Shown: positions 1-11,424, counted from the first letter of the stretch. The stretch: DNA of 64,000 nt from Amaurobius ferox (GCA_951213105.1 OX578149.1:2814106-2878105), one strand, 5' to 3'. Notes: generated by a model from the letters alone, not told the origin. Made by a program: numbers and translations.

Positions 1-1713
1 TTTTTTTTTATCAGAATCATGCTCGTGTTTTGAAAATTTGCTTAATCTAACTTTTCTGTAATTTGAATTAGTTCCAGTCTTGATTACCTCAAGTTATTGG
101 GACTTTCTCTTACTGTACTTTCTCTTCAAACAGAGAACCAAATCAGATTCACCACATTCTTGCATTCAATTTGAATAACAAAAGTATCAAGTGTTCTTAT
201 CAACCTATTTGTTTTACTTTGTTCTATTTAAAAATGCATTATTTGTAAAAATCTTTGATTGGATTCATAGAATGCATAAATTGTTATTCATGTTATGAGT
301 AGAGATTGTAATTTTGGATTTTTTTTTTTCAATCTCTGTATTTCGGAATTACTTTATAATATCTAAATTCTAAACGATTAAAAATGTAATTTTAATTCAT
401 TTAAAATAGACTTTATTTTATACTCTTGAATTTTGATTTATTTGTTAATAAGTAATTGCAAATATTTGAATATGAGAATTTTTGAAAGTATGAAGAATAT
501 ATCGTTTTAATGAATACCGACCATGCTCATAACAAATGGTGAACTACAGTAAAGTGCAATATTCCAAATATAATATATAACTGCACTGCAAGGAACAATA
601 AAAGAATATAAATATTTTACATTAAATATGTATGAACACATAAATATTGGAACATTCACTGTAGCTGACATTGAACAAAATAAATATAAAACACACAAAC
701 AAGTCCATAAATGAATTTCTCGGCTAATGTGAAATGAATTTAAGATTGATTTCTTAATGTAAGATGTATATTAAGAAAAAAAAGTTGTTAAATAAAATAT
801 TATATGTACTTCAGCCAAAATGATTCATATATATATTTTTTTATTTTAGAACTAGAACATTTATTCTAAAGTAATACAATGGTATTGAATTGGATTTTGC
901 AGTTTTGAAAAGGCATTCAATGGGCCAAGTTTCAATATTATGCACATCCATGTCAAAAATTGCACAGTTAGCAAGAAAAGTTTCATAGGCTGTTAAATTA
1001 AAAAAAAAATTAATTATGCTATACTATTATATAACGTTTAGAATTTCAAATATTAATCTACAAGTCTTGCTTTATTGAAATGGATAACATGGCTCTAAAT
1101 ATAAGATAAATTTCAGCCATTGTAATGTCGTGATTTTGGGATTCAATTTTTGGGCATTATTCTTGTATTATGATTCTTATAGTTATGAGGCAAATTGGAC
1201 ATATAAGTCAGAGAGGTACTTTTATGTGGGAAGATTCACCTTTCAACAATATTTTCACACTGATAAGATTGCAACCTGTTACTGTGCAAAGAGGAACAGG
1301 TTGACGCGGTAAAATGTATCAAACTTATTATGATGCTGAAAAAGGACTGCTAGAGACGATTTCAAGTATATATATCTTAACTTTAATCACTGAATTAATG
1401 GATTGTATGTAGTGCAATAAAATCAGAATCTTTTTCGAAACTTCTAGCCTTCATCTGTGTGGAATCTACTGACCATTCGTTCTTCCAAAATATTTCTATG
1501 TTCTCTTGGCTGCTTGTCTCGCATCTTGTGTAACTGCACACACCTCCTGCATACAGAAAACAATTGAACTAATTTTCTTGGAGGTTGCTGCTACCTTTCT
1601 TATGCACTTTCTCTCCTTCTGCTTGGGCACTTTTGCTTTCATTTCTCATGCAACCTCAATCTGTCACAATTTCTATCTTTGGTTTCTAATCACTGCCTGA
1701 AGTATATAATATA
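1..1713. other. AT-rich non-coding stretch, no gene seen
   Basis: No open reading frame here has recognisable protein character and no exon with good splice sites was found. It probably belongs to an intron upstream of the first exon seen, at 4175. Its only visible structure is short A and T runs. Confidence 0.5.
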
Positions 1714-1715
1714 TA

Positions 1716-2590
1716 CAGGGTGAGTCAGAACTCTTGAGCCAAATTTTAAGGAGTGATAAATCACACCTAAATAAGCAATTTTTGTCATACAAAGCAGGGT
1801 CGTAGCGCAAGAGGTGAACCACTATAGAAATCCGCACTCCACACATCCACATTCCTTCCAGCAACTTATTTCCGTAAATGTTTGGACTGGAATTATCCAT
1901 GATCATTTGATTGGCCCATATCTTCTACCATGCCGACTGGACGGCAGAACATACCTCTTATTTTTATAGGAGGTATTGCCACATTTACTGCATGTTCCTG
2001 CCAATATTGAAGCATGTATGTGGTTCCAACACGATGGAGCACCACCCCATTTCAGCATGGATATGTGGCACACCGTAGATGCTACATTCCCAGGGCAATG
2101 GATTGGTTGGAGTGGTCCTATAGCTTGGCCGGCGCGATCACCTGATCTCTCCTGTTTCGACTTTTTCTTATGGGGCCATATGAAAAGTCTTATCTACGAT
2201 AGCCCCATCGACTCCGACAAGGACCTTGATGATAGGATTGCTGTTGCTGCCGGCATTGTCCAAGATATGTCGGTTGTTTTTGCTAACGTGTGTCGCTCGC
2301 TACATCGCAGGTGTGAAGCCTGCATTACTGCTGGTGGTCGCACTTTTGAGCAGTTTCTGTAACTTTGTCCATGCATTCTGCAATTTCTGTCAGTAAAACG
2401 TACTTTGTGCCTACTCTGCCATTTTTGTGTTTCCTCTTTTCACGAGAGAGTCATTGTTTCCTCATTTCATGAGCTACCACCTAGCGGTTCACCTCTTGCG
2501 TTTCGACCCTGCTTTTAATGACAAAAATTGCTTGTTTAGATGTGATTGATCACCCCTTAAAGTTTGGCCCAAGAGTTCTGACTCACCCTG
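1716..2590 (+). mobile_element. Degenerate mariner relative (DD41D-like), 875 bp
   Basis: Long terminal inverted repeats of about 110 bp start CAGGGTGAGTCAGAACTCTTG and run to the shared 'cgcaagaggtgaacc'. TA target duplications sit at 1714-1715 and 2591-2592. Only the C-terminal half of a transposase remains between the repeats (see 1976-2362), so the copy is internally deleted and could only move in trans. TA duplications and the catalytic motifs place it in the Tc1/mariner superfamily. It lies in an intron or upstream region of the host gene. Confidence 0.85.
1976..2362 (+). pseudogene. Mariner-superfamily transposase, C-terminal fragment
   Basis: The 128-residue frame keeps two of the three catalytic acidic residues of a DDE/D transposase. 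The second aspartate is in FQHDGAPPHF. The third is in the WPARSPDLSCFDFFLWG block. Using the convention in which the aspartate after the SPDL block is catalytic, 41 residues separate them, as in the DD41D (rosa-type) mariners. The N-terminal DNA-binding half and the first catalytic aspartate are absent, and the frame is broken upstream, near 1970. It is non-functional. The family-level DD41D call is an inference from spacing alone. Confidence 0.75.
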
Positions 2591-2808
2591 TATATATAAT
2601 TTGTTTATTCATTGTTGAATGCACCTGGACTTAATCATTGCACAGTCATAGTTTCACAAGACTGGATGTGTTAGAAAAATAATTGATGTTCAAATATTTA
2701 ATATACGTTATGATAGAAATATTTGTTTAAATCTTGTTGATAATAAAAGTTATCAAAACATTCTATAGCTTGTATTTTAGTGAATTCTACCCATGTTTTG
2801 TTAAGAAA

Positions 2809-2839
<31 letters not shown>

Positions 2840-4174
2840 GTTTTCTTAGAAATAGGTTTAATTTAGATCTTAGGAGCACTCATTTGTACAGGTATGAAAA
2901 TATTCTTAGTTTAGTTTCTTAATAGTTACATTAAAATAAACTACCATAAATATGCGACTTGTAACTATTTTTTTGTGGTGTAACGGCCAATGCATGAACT
3001 TTTCATAATCCTATAGACTAGAAAGTTGCTTAATGAAATGATAAGTAATGCAGCATCACAAGTTATAGTGGAGTATGATAAACCATACCATGGAGATTCT
3101 ATTTTACGAATACATTTTAAGATAAAAATTTAAAAATCTTTATTTTTTTTAATTTGTACTATAATGTATCAATCTATATTCAAATTTGAAATAGTTTTGA
3201 ATTGCCCCTTCCTTCCTCTCACAGCAAAGTTTTCAGACAGTCTTTTCAAAATTATGAAAACATTGTTTGTCTTTTGATATAACTTTTCTTAAAGAATATT
3301 TTTAAAGGATACTTTTATAAATTCCATCTTGATCCTATAAAAATGGCCAGTCACAAGGGCTGAAAAAAATCCTATCTCTGTCAAAAAACTTTGAAAAAAA
3401 TGAATAAACAATGTTAAATTAATTTTTGTTTACTAGAAAGATTTGTTAGGTAATAAAAAAAAATCTTTCAAATGAAACATAAGCATGTAATTGCAATTCC
3501 CAACTTCTAAAGCATAAGCAAGAATGCTGCCCAGCTAGTTACCAACATGGCTCACCCAAAGGACTTGTGTTGATGTGCCATCAATATATATCCAGGTATT
3601 TCTGCCACCAATATGTTGTGCAATAGTTGCCTCTTTCATTAGTCATTCCTTCTCTATGTTCTCCTTCAGAGGAATGGCATCTCTAGGGTTTGGTGTCAGA
3701 AGTGTTATTTCAAAATGCCGAAAATAAAAATGTATATATTGGCATTTTTCTTGTTTTAGCACTTTTTTAAGGAAGTTAATTTTTAATTGAATATTATAAT
3801 CACACTAAACTCAATTGTTTAATTGAAATATCGGAATGTGCGAGACCCTAGAATTTACAGGACTATTAAGACTGCTGCTTTGTAATAAATCTTTGTGGCA
3901 TAAAGAAGCTTATGTATCTTATGAATTAAAGCCCCTAACATGCAACTCATAATAAATGACTATTTACTATGGAAGTAATTTATTTTCAACTACATTCCTC
4001 TTTTAAATTTCTTAAAATGCTTCTTATTTAAACATTGGATGATACTTTCTGTATCATTTATTTATGTTATAGATTTAGAGCTAGTATGTAATGAATGTTT
4101 ACAAACTGTTTAATCCAATTTTCCATGCCATTTTTGAGCCTGTAAAATAATTTCCCTCCTTATTTATCTGTCAG
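2591..4174. other. Intron-like non-coding sequence with a short TG/TA microsatellite
   Basis: No coding potential was recognised. A (GT)n(AT)n run lies at about 2810-2839. The pyrimidine-rich stretch just before 4175 is the acceptor of the first exon seen. Confidence 0.6.
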
Positions 4175-4353
4175 GTCTGCAGCAACACTCAGCAATGAAC
4201 ATGACATCTCAGGCATCCAACATGAGTGGCCCTCTCACCCATTCCAGCCCATACTACATCACTCCTGGAAAGTATCAAGAGAATGGTGACACTCTTTCGG
4301 ACTTCGTTAATTTAGTGTGCCAAGAAGCTCAGAATTCTGGCCCAAGCCCACAA
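4175..4353 (+). CDS. Host gene exon (first in window)
   Basis: The acceptor is a pyrimidine-rich tract ending ctgtcag, and the donor is caa|gtaagt. The exon is entered with one base carried from the previous exon and leaves in phase 0. It encodes 60 residues: a Gln/Ser/Met-rich stretch, then SSPYYITPGKYQENG and DTLSDFVNLVCQEAQ. The second block looks like a short amphipathic interaction helix, the most gene-like piece in the window. A second possible acceptor lies 8 bases in, at the cag ending 4182, but would change the phase. The upstream coding partner is not in the window. Confidence 0.85.
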
Positions 4354-4824
4354 GTAAGTTTCCATTAACTTCTCTTTAAATTGGACTCTTATTTTCAAGG
4401 TCAAATATTCTGCTAATGGATTAAATAATATTCAAGTATTTCGCATGAAGATGTTTCGTGGAACAGGAGTAAAACAGTTGCTGTTAAACTTTAAAAATAT
4501 TACAAAATATAAGTTTAAAATATTACAAAATATAAGTTCTGGGCATTGAGTTGGACTGTAAATTGCTCAATTGTGTGCAAATAAATCTCTAGCAGCTCTG
4601 TCTGTCATGAATGTGGAATATCAGTAACCATTTCTGCATGTTAGATGAGACATGACTCAGTATTTTTTATTTATATCTTGGGAATATAATTCAAATACTG
4701 CAGTAATCAGATTAAAAAATGAGATACAAATGTTTGATCCTATATAACAGATTTATAGGTTTTAGAATGGGATTGGTATGTTTTTATACACAGCTCCTAT
4801 TTGTTTTCTTTTTCTAATTTTCAG

Positions 4825-4945
4825 ACTAGCCAAGATTCTGAGGTGCAGAGCCCCACTAAACTTCCCCATTTTTACTCAAACCCCATGCTTCCTCCTCCAC
4901 CTCCTGCACCCATGGCAAGGCCTGTTGCCATCATCAGAACTACTG
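4825..4945 (+). CDS. Host gene exon, Pro-rich
   Basis: The acceptor is tttctaattttcag and the donor g|gtatgt. The 121-bp exon is entered in phase 0 and left in phase 1, joining the previous exon without a shift. It encodes 40 residues, including a poly-proline run (MLPPPPPAP) that could bind SH3, WW or EVH1 modules, and ends PVAIIRTTG. The intron that follows is 29,661 bp and carries most of the transposons of this window. Confidence 0.85.
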
Positions 4946-5029
4946 GTATGTATGCTGTTTCTTATGGAGGCATATTGAATCATTTTAATCTTTGCCATCA
5001 CTTATGTTGTCACATACACACATTATATA

Positions 5030-5551
5030 CAGAGCGTTTTAAAACGAATGCAACAAACTTTAAGGTGTAATAGAACACTCCGAAACAAACACTTTTCGTC
5101 ACAGAAAGCATGGCTGTAAGTGAAACGGTTATGCTTTTCATTGATGCAACAACAGGACCACAAAGCATCGAAACAAAGCTTTATTTAAGACAAAACAAAT
5201 GTATGGCAGCTCTGAAGGATCCCTTTTCAAACAGCTGGTAGTGCAAGCAAGAAAACATTCTGTGATCGGGAACATGCCTGTTGTGGAAACAGTATTGGTA
5301 AAGCCTTTGCTCTTCCTTGCCATTTACTTTGGGAAGACCATAGACAAAATGCATGTCCGTCTTCTTCACATTCGTATACTGATACATTCCAAGTCGCTAA
5401 TGACCTTACATGCGAAAACCACTGCTTTTATATGCTTGCCTGAAAGAGCCCTCTAGCTCCTGAAAGTGCCCTCTAGAGTGTAACCACTTTACTTGCGACC
5501 ATGCATTCTATAATGAAAAGTGTTTGGTGCATTTAGTTTTGAACCATCCTG
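5030..5551 (-). mobile_element. Internally deleted mariner relative, ~520 bp
   Basis: Imperfect terminal inverted repeats of about 80 bp flank a short remnant. The left end reads CAGAGCGTTTTAAAACG and the right end, read inward, CAGGATGGTTCAAAACT. Both share 'caaacacttttc' further in. TA precedes the left end; the right flank is blurred by a TA/TG run. It sits in the 29.7-kb intron, 84 bp after the donor at 4945. Confidence 0.7.
5138..5387 (-). pseudogene. DUF4817-type N-terminal transposase fragment
   Basis: One minus frame (5181-5387) reads FVYGLPKVNGKEEQRLYQ and then HVPDHRMFSCLHYQL. It matches from memory the helix-turn-helix domain DUF4817 (pattern 'YG...A.R.Y..RFP.R..P...F..L...L...G') at the start of many DD41D-like arthropod transposases. 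No catalytic domain follows; the element's other end comes at once. A family assignment with no function left. Confidence 0.65.
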
Positions 5552-5566
5552 TGTCTGTATATATAC

Positions 5567-5625
5567 ACATAAATGAAATACAATCAAAGTCTATCAACTT
5601 AAACAATAGCTTAGTAATTATTATT
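5567..5625 (-). repeat. Copy of the Penelope-like 5' end beyond its 3' end (pLTR-like)
   Basis: The segment containing 'aatacaatcaaagtctatca' and 'acttaaacaatagctta' is the reverse complement of the inner end of the right arm (about 9727-9775). It has the same orientation as the left-arm element (minus) and lies just past its 3' end. A 5'-terminal piece repeated after the 3' end is the partial-tandem arrangement (pLTR) seen in Penelope-like elements. Confidence 0.6.
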
Positions 5626-6151
5626 AGGCGCATATGCAGCTCTAACAATCAAAGCAATATAAGATTTCAAATGAAGACATATGAACAAAAACAAATGAAA
5701 AAGGGAACAGAATCAGGGTTCCTTACAAGGAAGTATAAAGGCTGAGGGGGATTGTGGCCCTCATTCCTGGTTGAAGCATGCTTTGAGACCCGGGAAACAC
5801 TCCCAGAACCACTACATGCCTGAAGCAATTACCCTTTCGTATAAGTAGGAAAAGCAGAATCCATATATTGAAACAATACCAAAAGTGGAAGTGAACAAGA
5901 TTCCGCCATCAAATATTACAACGATCATCAAAACAAAACCATCTGTCAGTGCTACATATACAACGTACCACAATACGATACATGCCCGTCAATGTTAGTA
6001 CATATGAGTTACGCGATTAAGGTTACAGTGAGATTCCTTTTGTGTAATTCTGTTTTACGGCAGCAATTCATAAAAAATTTGCATCATTTTCTTTACCAAA
6101 GTTCCTGTATGAAGTTTTGTAATGATGCTTCAAGAATCGAATTGGAAACCG

Positions 6152-6874
6152 TTATTCTAGAGCTCCTTTTATCAAATGCTTTTCACATTTAATACGCCCT
6201 TGTTTGGATGTATTTAAACATTTATATCTTGTTAGGTGGTTAATGATTAAGTTTCGTTTTACACTTACACTCAAGTTAGTGTCCCGCCGCCCAAATTGCT
6301 GCTCCCAGTCTTCGGATGAGTCGGTCGGCCTGGACTTTTGACTCAAGTTAGTGTGCCAGCTTATAATGAAGTTGATAGTATCATTGAAAGATCTCCTTTT
6401 ATCATATATTTTAAAACTGATTCTATTATTATGATCATAGTATATGCATATATCCAAGAATTCCGCTTCTTTGTTTTTCTGGCAAGTTTCAATGAGATCC
6501 AAATTAGTGGGATGGAATCCAAAATCAATTTGATCTGTGTGTTCTAGATTGCCAATCAACAAATCATCCATAAATCTGAAGAAAGGTATCTCTTTTAGCC
6601 AGTGCATGCCACTTTCGTATTTATTTAAATAGATGTCGGCTAATATAGACGAACACCCTCCTCCCATGCGTATACCTTTGATCTGCTGGTAGAAGGTGGT
6701 TCCATCATATTGTATATTTTCGTATAGAACAAACTTGATAAGGTTTTTATATTTATTGAAATCCATGGATAAATGCAGATCATATGCTTCATACGTTTCC
6801 AACATAATTTCATACAGATTACGTAAGTCAATGTTATTAAAAAGGTCCTTAAAATCATAGCTCTTAAAATGCAA
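6152..6874 (-). pseudogene. Penelope-like reverse transcriptase, left arm (240 aa open)
   Basis: The frame reads SYDFKDLFNNIDLRNLYE (RT motif A region with catalytic Asp), QQIKGIRMGGGCSSILADIY (motif B), and FFRFMDDLLIGN (motif C with the DD pair), then LDLIETCQKNKEAEFLDI. In motif B the family's usual 'G.P.GG' has become GIRMGGG. The start shown is only the first Met after a break; RT begins further up, near 7022. A ~58-bp insertion at 6283-6340 falls in its C-terminal part, whose frame therefore differs from the right arm. Confidence 0.8.
6283..6340 (+). mobile_element. Ultrashort retroposon-like insertion, copy 1 (58 bp)
   Basis: A GC-rich segment beginning cccgccgcccaaattgctg and ending gtcggcctggactttt is flanked by a perfect 14-bp duplication, actcaagttagtgt, at 6269-6282 and 6341-6354. 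The right palindrome arm has this site once, with no insertion (about 14697-14715), which is an empty-site control. The ends can pair (CCCGCCGCCC with GGUCGGCCUGG, mismatches). A second copy with its own duplication is at 45959-46018. Confidence 0.75.
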
Positions 6875-7021
6875 TTTTCGGGTAATTTTATAAATTTGTC
6901 TATGACCTCTAACTGTTTTTTATTATTACTGTTCCAAATGATTTAATCTGTTTCATTGTAGGTTTTAAAAGATTCAAAAGGATTGCATTGGCCAGAGTTA
7001 AATATGATTTACATCCCACTG

Positions 7022-8170
7022 TTACCGGTCTGAACTTATAGATGTTTTGTGCATCTTGGGAGTGAGTACCAAATATGGAAATTTTACATGACTAATTGTA
7101 ATTCCTATACGTTTATATAAAGCAATAATTTTGTTTTCATTTGCTTTTTTAGACAAATGATTTATCTTGTACATATTGACATCACTGTAATATAAATGTA
7201 ATTTTTCGACATAATATTTTTTGCATGTAAACGTATAATTTGCAGTTACCTTATCCATAAAAGTTATTATGTATTTACTTTTAAGTTGATCCAGCATAAT
7301 GTTGTTCAGCTTAAATCTAATAGTTGTATCTTGTTTGGTTATATAATGACTATTAAAGGCCTTCACCACTGCACTTTTCCATTCGTTGAATGTAGATAAG
7401 GGAAAGCTATATTTTATAGCTAGTTTGTACACAAGCACATCAATTTCCTTTTCAAAATTCCCTTTAACACTTCGAAACTCTTGACATCTAAATTTAGTAC
7501 CCATCTGCAAAAAGTTTTTTAACACTGTATCATCTGCTACCTTGATATTGCCTGTTCATGATACTGATCACATAATGTATTTGTTATATAATTGCATTTG
7601 AGATTATGGTATGCATCTATATTGTTACTTATTTCGTTATAATTGAAAACCCTGCGGTCATTAGTTTTCACATGTCTATATGACATTGCTACTCTTGTAT
7701 CTTTAATCGGTAAAAGGTGGTTATATTTTAGCATGATGTTTTTAAAAGGTATAGAATCATAGGATCTATTGTAAAAAGTTGTAATCATATATTCCTTATG
7801 ATCTATTTTCAGATTATTATTGTCCAACTTGACATTTACCTTTTTTGCTTTTAACTTAAACAGGTAATAAAAAATGGCTATATTGGTTGAATATATATAA
7901 TTTTCTTTGCCATATTCGTTGTATAAATTTTTTCTTTATGCCGAACACTATATTTCTTATCCAATTGACCCTTATATTTTCGTATGTCTTGATTTCTTCA
8001 AGAAAGTTTTTTAGTCTGTTTAAGTAATAGTTATAATTTCCTTTTAATTTGTTTCCACCTCTTTTACCTCGAGTTGTTTTTCTTGTATCTGTATTAACTG
8101 CTACTGGAGAATATTTTACATTCATACAGAAATCCAAATTATGAGCATTACCAAAGTTGATTGTGTTCAA
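7022..8170 (-). pseudogene. Penelope-like middle region and RT N-terminus, left arm
   Basis: Three open pieces in different frames (8170-7856, 7827-7537, 7525-7022) match the right arm's 11284-12512. The basic, Lys-rich part includes RGKRGGNKLKGNYNYYLN. The last piece contains LNNIMLDQLKSKYIITFMDK and ends SHVKFPYLVLTPKMHK, the RT entry region ('...MDK...PKMHK', cf. the IDKG-type motif of this group). Frameshifts fall between the pieces. The function before RT is unknown. Confidence 0.7.
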
Positions 8171-8207
8171 ACCATATGGGTATAAAATGTTATATTGGAG
8201 TATGTTG

Positions 8208-8722
8208 TCATTTTCCCCACCAAAGTCTTTCTTCTAAGTTTTTCATAATATCCAAAATAGTCACCGTGACATTTTCAAAGCCGTGTGCCGCAAAGTGTTT
8301 CAACTCCAAATTAGCGTCATGAGTTAAAGCATTTTTTGACTTATTAACATGGCTTCTATGTAGGTTGATCCTGAGATTAAGGTTATTCCTGGTCTGGCCA
8401 ATATATTTAATCCACATGCATTACATTCTTCCAGGCAATATGTGCAATTGTACATTTTGCAGAAAAACTTGTAGTCAGACATTCTTCCTAGTATTTGTAC
8501 GGGATTAGCACAAGGGCATAGTTTACATCGCTTTGAGTTACACTTCCTGAATCTATATTTTTCCATATTATTGTAGTAAAATACTTTATTGTCAGTTGTA
8601 TTTGATGTGTGTATATTATGACACTTGTCGTTTGTAGATTCAAGCACAATACTTACAACATTATTTATTTCTTCCATGTCGTTGCTCTGCACTAGCTTGA
8701 AATAACGTAAAATACAGTTCAT
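8208..8722 (-). pseudogene. N-terminal GIY-YIG endonuclease region, left arm
   Basis: The frame from 8722 has a zinc-binding pattern (CNSKRCKLCPC) and then YNCTYCLEECNACGL. The next frame resumes WIKYIGQTRNNLNLRINLHR (the YIG strand and catalytic Arg), SHVNKSK, and ends with LEERLW, which should carry the catalytic Glu. A one-base loss between NACGL and KYIGQT puts the halves in different frames; the right arm has the same lesion. This nuclease class would nick target DNA to prime reverse transcription. Confidence 0.75.
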
Positions 8723-9697
8723 AATTAGGGATCATATGCTTTCGGTCTCACAGCTACCCGTTATTGCTGTGTTACCGGGCAATTGTGAAGATATATTCCC
8801 AAAGTTGCCAGTCACTAATGTGTATAATTTTGTAATATTCATGAGTTTTATTCTATAGTAGAGATTCACAGTTACACCTGCTACTTATTATCATACATAT
8901 TTGACACTACACATATAATAACCTACGTTTAAACCAATGCCTTTACATACGGAATAGAATATAATAATCCATATACCATATCTTGGGCATAAAAACAGCA
9001 CATCATCCAATGTAGAAATCCATATCTAAAATTCAGCCGATACGGCCAGCCTAACGACGGGAAGATTTTTTCAATATCTTTTAATTTTTATGTGACTGTT
9101 CACGAGGTTACTAATTAAGAATATCCTCGTGAACAGAATTCATTTTAGATTTTCAGAGCTGAAATAGTTCCTTGTCAATAGTTAAAATAATCATAAAAAC
9201 GTATAATTTCATGTCAGATAAAAATTCTAAAAGCATATAAAACACTAGTATCATAAACATTTATAACACGTAAAAACAGTACACATAAAAGTCTAAAATG
9301 TCTAAAGTATTATACAGTTAAAACATCACCAAAGATCCCGAAATTTGAACCAAGTCACGACCTTTATGACAATGACTTCTATCACTATGTAGCAAAAATT
9401 CATAGTCACATTATGACGGATTCCGTAATCATACTGCTGCAAAATAAAATTACTATCAAGCATTCCTGACATGCCAAATTCTTGCAAAGCTAAACGGGTT
9501 TCCCCAAAAGCAAATCCATAACAAACAACATACGAAAGATCACTTCAAGCACTCAAGCAGTCCGAGAATGATCCCCGTACAAATACAAACGAATATATAA
9601 AAGAGAAATCATAATAGAAAATCCAAAACCGCAATGTAGTTTCCAAAACTATCTAATATACATAAATGAAATACAATCAAAGTCTATCAACTTAATC
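8723..9697 (-). other. 5' non-coding part of the left-arm Penelope-like element
   Basis: There is no long frame. The sequence is mirrored, with scattered differences, by 9738-10680. A promoter or ribozyme would be expected here in this group, but I could not identify a hammerhead core. Confidence 0.55.
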
Positions 9698-9790
9698 AAA
9701 TCTATCTAATATCAACTGCAATCAAAGTGTATCAACTAAGCTATTGTTTAAGTTGATAGACTTTGATTGTCTTTCATTTATGTATATTAG
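9640..9790. repeat. Palindrome axis between the two Penelope-like copies
   Basis: The left arm ends near 9697 with 'aatacaatcaaagtctatca'. The right arm begins near 9738 with its complement. Between them lie about 40 bp containing further partial copies of the same 20-mer. The symmetry axis is near 9715. Confidence 0.8.
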
Positions 9791-10680
9791 ATAGAGTTTT
9801 GGAAGCTGCAATTGCGTTTTTGAATTTTCTTTTGTGATTTCTCTGTTTGCTTGCATGTTTGAAATGGTCTTCCGTATGTTGTTTGTTATGGATTTGCTTT
9901 TGGGGAAACCCGCTTAGCTTCGCATGAATTCGGCATGTCAGGAGTGCTTGATAGTAATTTTATTTTACCGCAGCATGATTACGGAATCCATCATAATATG
10001 ACTATGAACTTTTGCTACGTAGTGATAGAAGTCATTGTCGTAAAAGTCGTGACTTGGTTTAAATTTTGGGATCTTTGGTGGTGTTTCAACCATATAATAC
10101 TTTAGACATTTTAGACTTATGTATACTGTTTTTACATATTATAAATGTTTTTTATGATAGTGTTTTTTATATGCTTTTAGAATTTTTATCTAACATGAAA
10201 TTATGCATTTTTATGATTATTTTAACTATTGACAAGGAACTATTTCAGCTATGCAAATTTAAAATGAATTTTGTTCACTAGGATATTGTTAATTAGTAAC
10301 CTCGTGAACAGTCATATAAAAATTAAAAATATTGTAAAAATCTTCCCGTCGTTAGGCTGGCCGTATCGACTGATTTTTAGATATGGATTCCTACATTTGA
10401 TGTGCTGTTTCTATGACCAAGATATGGTATATGGATTATTATATTATATTCCGTATCTTAAGGCATTGGCTTAAACGTAGGTTATTATACGTGTAGTGTC
10501 AAATATGTATGATAATAAGTAGCAGGTGTAACTGTGAATCTCTACTATAGAATAAAACTCATGAATATTACAAAATTATATATGTTAGTGACTGGCAACT
10601 TTGGGAATATATATTCACCATTGACCAGTAACACAGCAATAAAGGGTAGCTGTGAGACCGAAAGCATATGATCCTTGACT

Positions 10681-11424
10681 ATGAACTCTATTTTACGTTA
10701 TTTCAAGCCAGTGCAGAGCGACGATGTGGAAGAAATAAATAACGTAAGTAATGTGCTTGAATCTTCAAATACCAAGTGTCACAATGTACACACATCAAAT
10801 ACAACTGACAATAAAGTATTTTACTACAAATGGAATATATAGATTATATTATACTATGGAGATTATATTATATTATACTATGGAGATTATATTATATTAT
10901 ACTATGGAGATTATATTATATTATACTATGGAAAAATATAGATTCAGGAAGCGTAACTCAAAGTGTTGTAAACTATGCCCTTGTGCTAATCCCGTACAAA
11001 TAACAGGAAGAGTGTCAGACTACAAGTTTTTCTGTAAAATGTACAATTGCACATATTGCCTGGAGTGTAATGCATGTGGATTAAATATATTGGCCAGACC
11101 AGGAATAACCTTAATCTCAGGATCAACCTACATAGAAGCCACGTTAATAAGTCAAAAAATGCTTTAACTCATGACGCTAATTTGGAGTTGAAACATTTTG
11201 CGGCACACGGCTTTGAAAATGTCAGGGTGACTATTTTGGATATTATGAAAAACTTAGAACTAAGACTTTGGTGGGAAAATCACCACACACTCCAATATAA
11301 CACTTTATACCCGTATGGTTTGAACACAATCAATTTTGGTAATGCTCATAATTTGGATTTCTGTATGAATGTAAAATATCCTCCAGTAGCAGTTAATATA
11401 GGTCCAAAAAAAAAAAAAACTTGA
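10681..11424 (+). pseudogene. N-terminal GIY-YIG endonuclease region, right arm
   Basis: It encodes the same zinc pattern (CCKLCPCANP), CTYCLECNACGL and, in a shifted frame from 11074, KYIGQTRNNLNLRINLHRSH with a later LRLWWENHHTLQYN. Glu of LEERLW is replaced by Leu (LELRLW), so even apart from the shift a likely catalytic residue is altered. A run of 14 A at 11407-11420 and a stop just after end the frame. A three-fold 24-bp repeat interrupts the N-terminus at 10856-10930. Confidence 0.75.

Larger units (their letters stand above)
5657..9697 (-). mobile_element. Penelope-like retroelement, left arm of the palindrome
   Basis: A near full-length copy on the minus strand reads 5' to 3' from about 9697 to 5657. 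The order is a non-coding 5' part (9697-8723), N-terminal GIY-YIG with zinc motif (8722-8208), middle region (8170-7022), RT (6874-6152), and a 3' part to 5657. GIY-YIG ahead of RT is the permuted order described for the Naiad/Chlamys group of Penelope-like elements; classical Penelope has it behind. Several frameshifts and stops make it inactive. Its mirror copy is 9738-15317. Confidence 0.8.

Noticed and set aside
1130..1312. 60-residue plus-strand frame
   Set aside because: Composition is that of random AT-rich DNA, with no splice sites or family match.
11421..11424. In-frame UGA in the right Penelope arm as a selenocysteine codon
   Set aside because: The left arm has CGA (Arg) at the same place, so it is a plain mutation.
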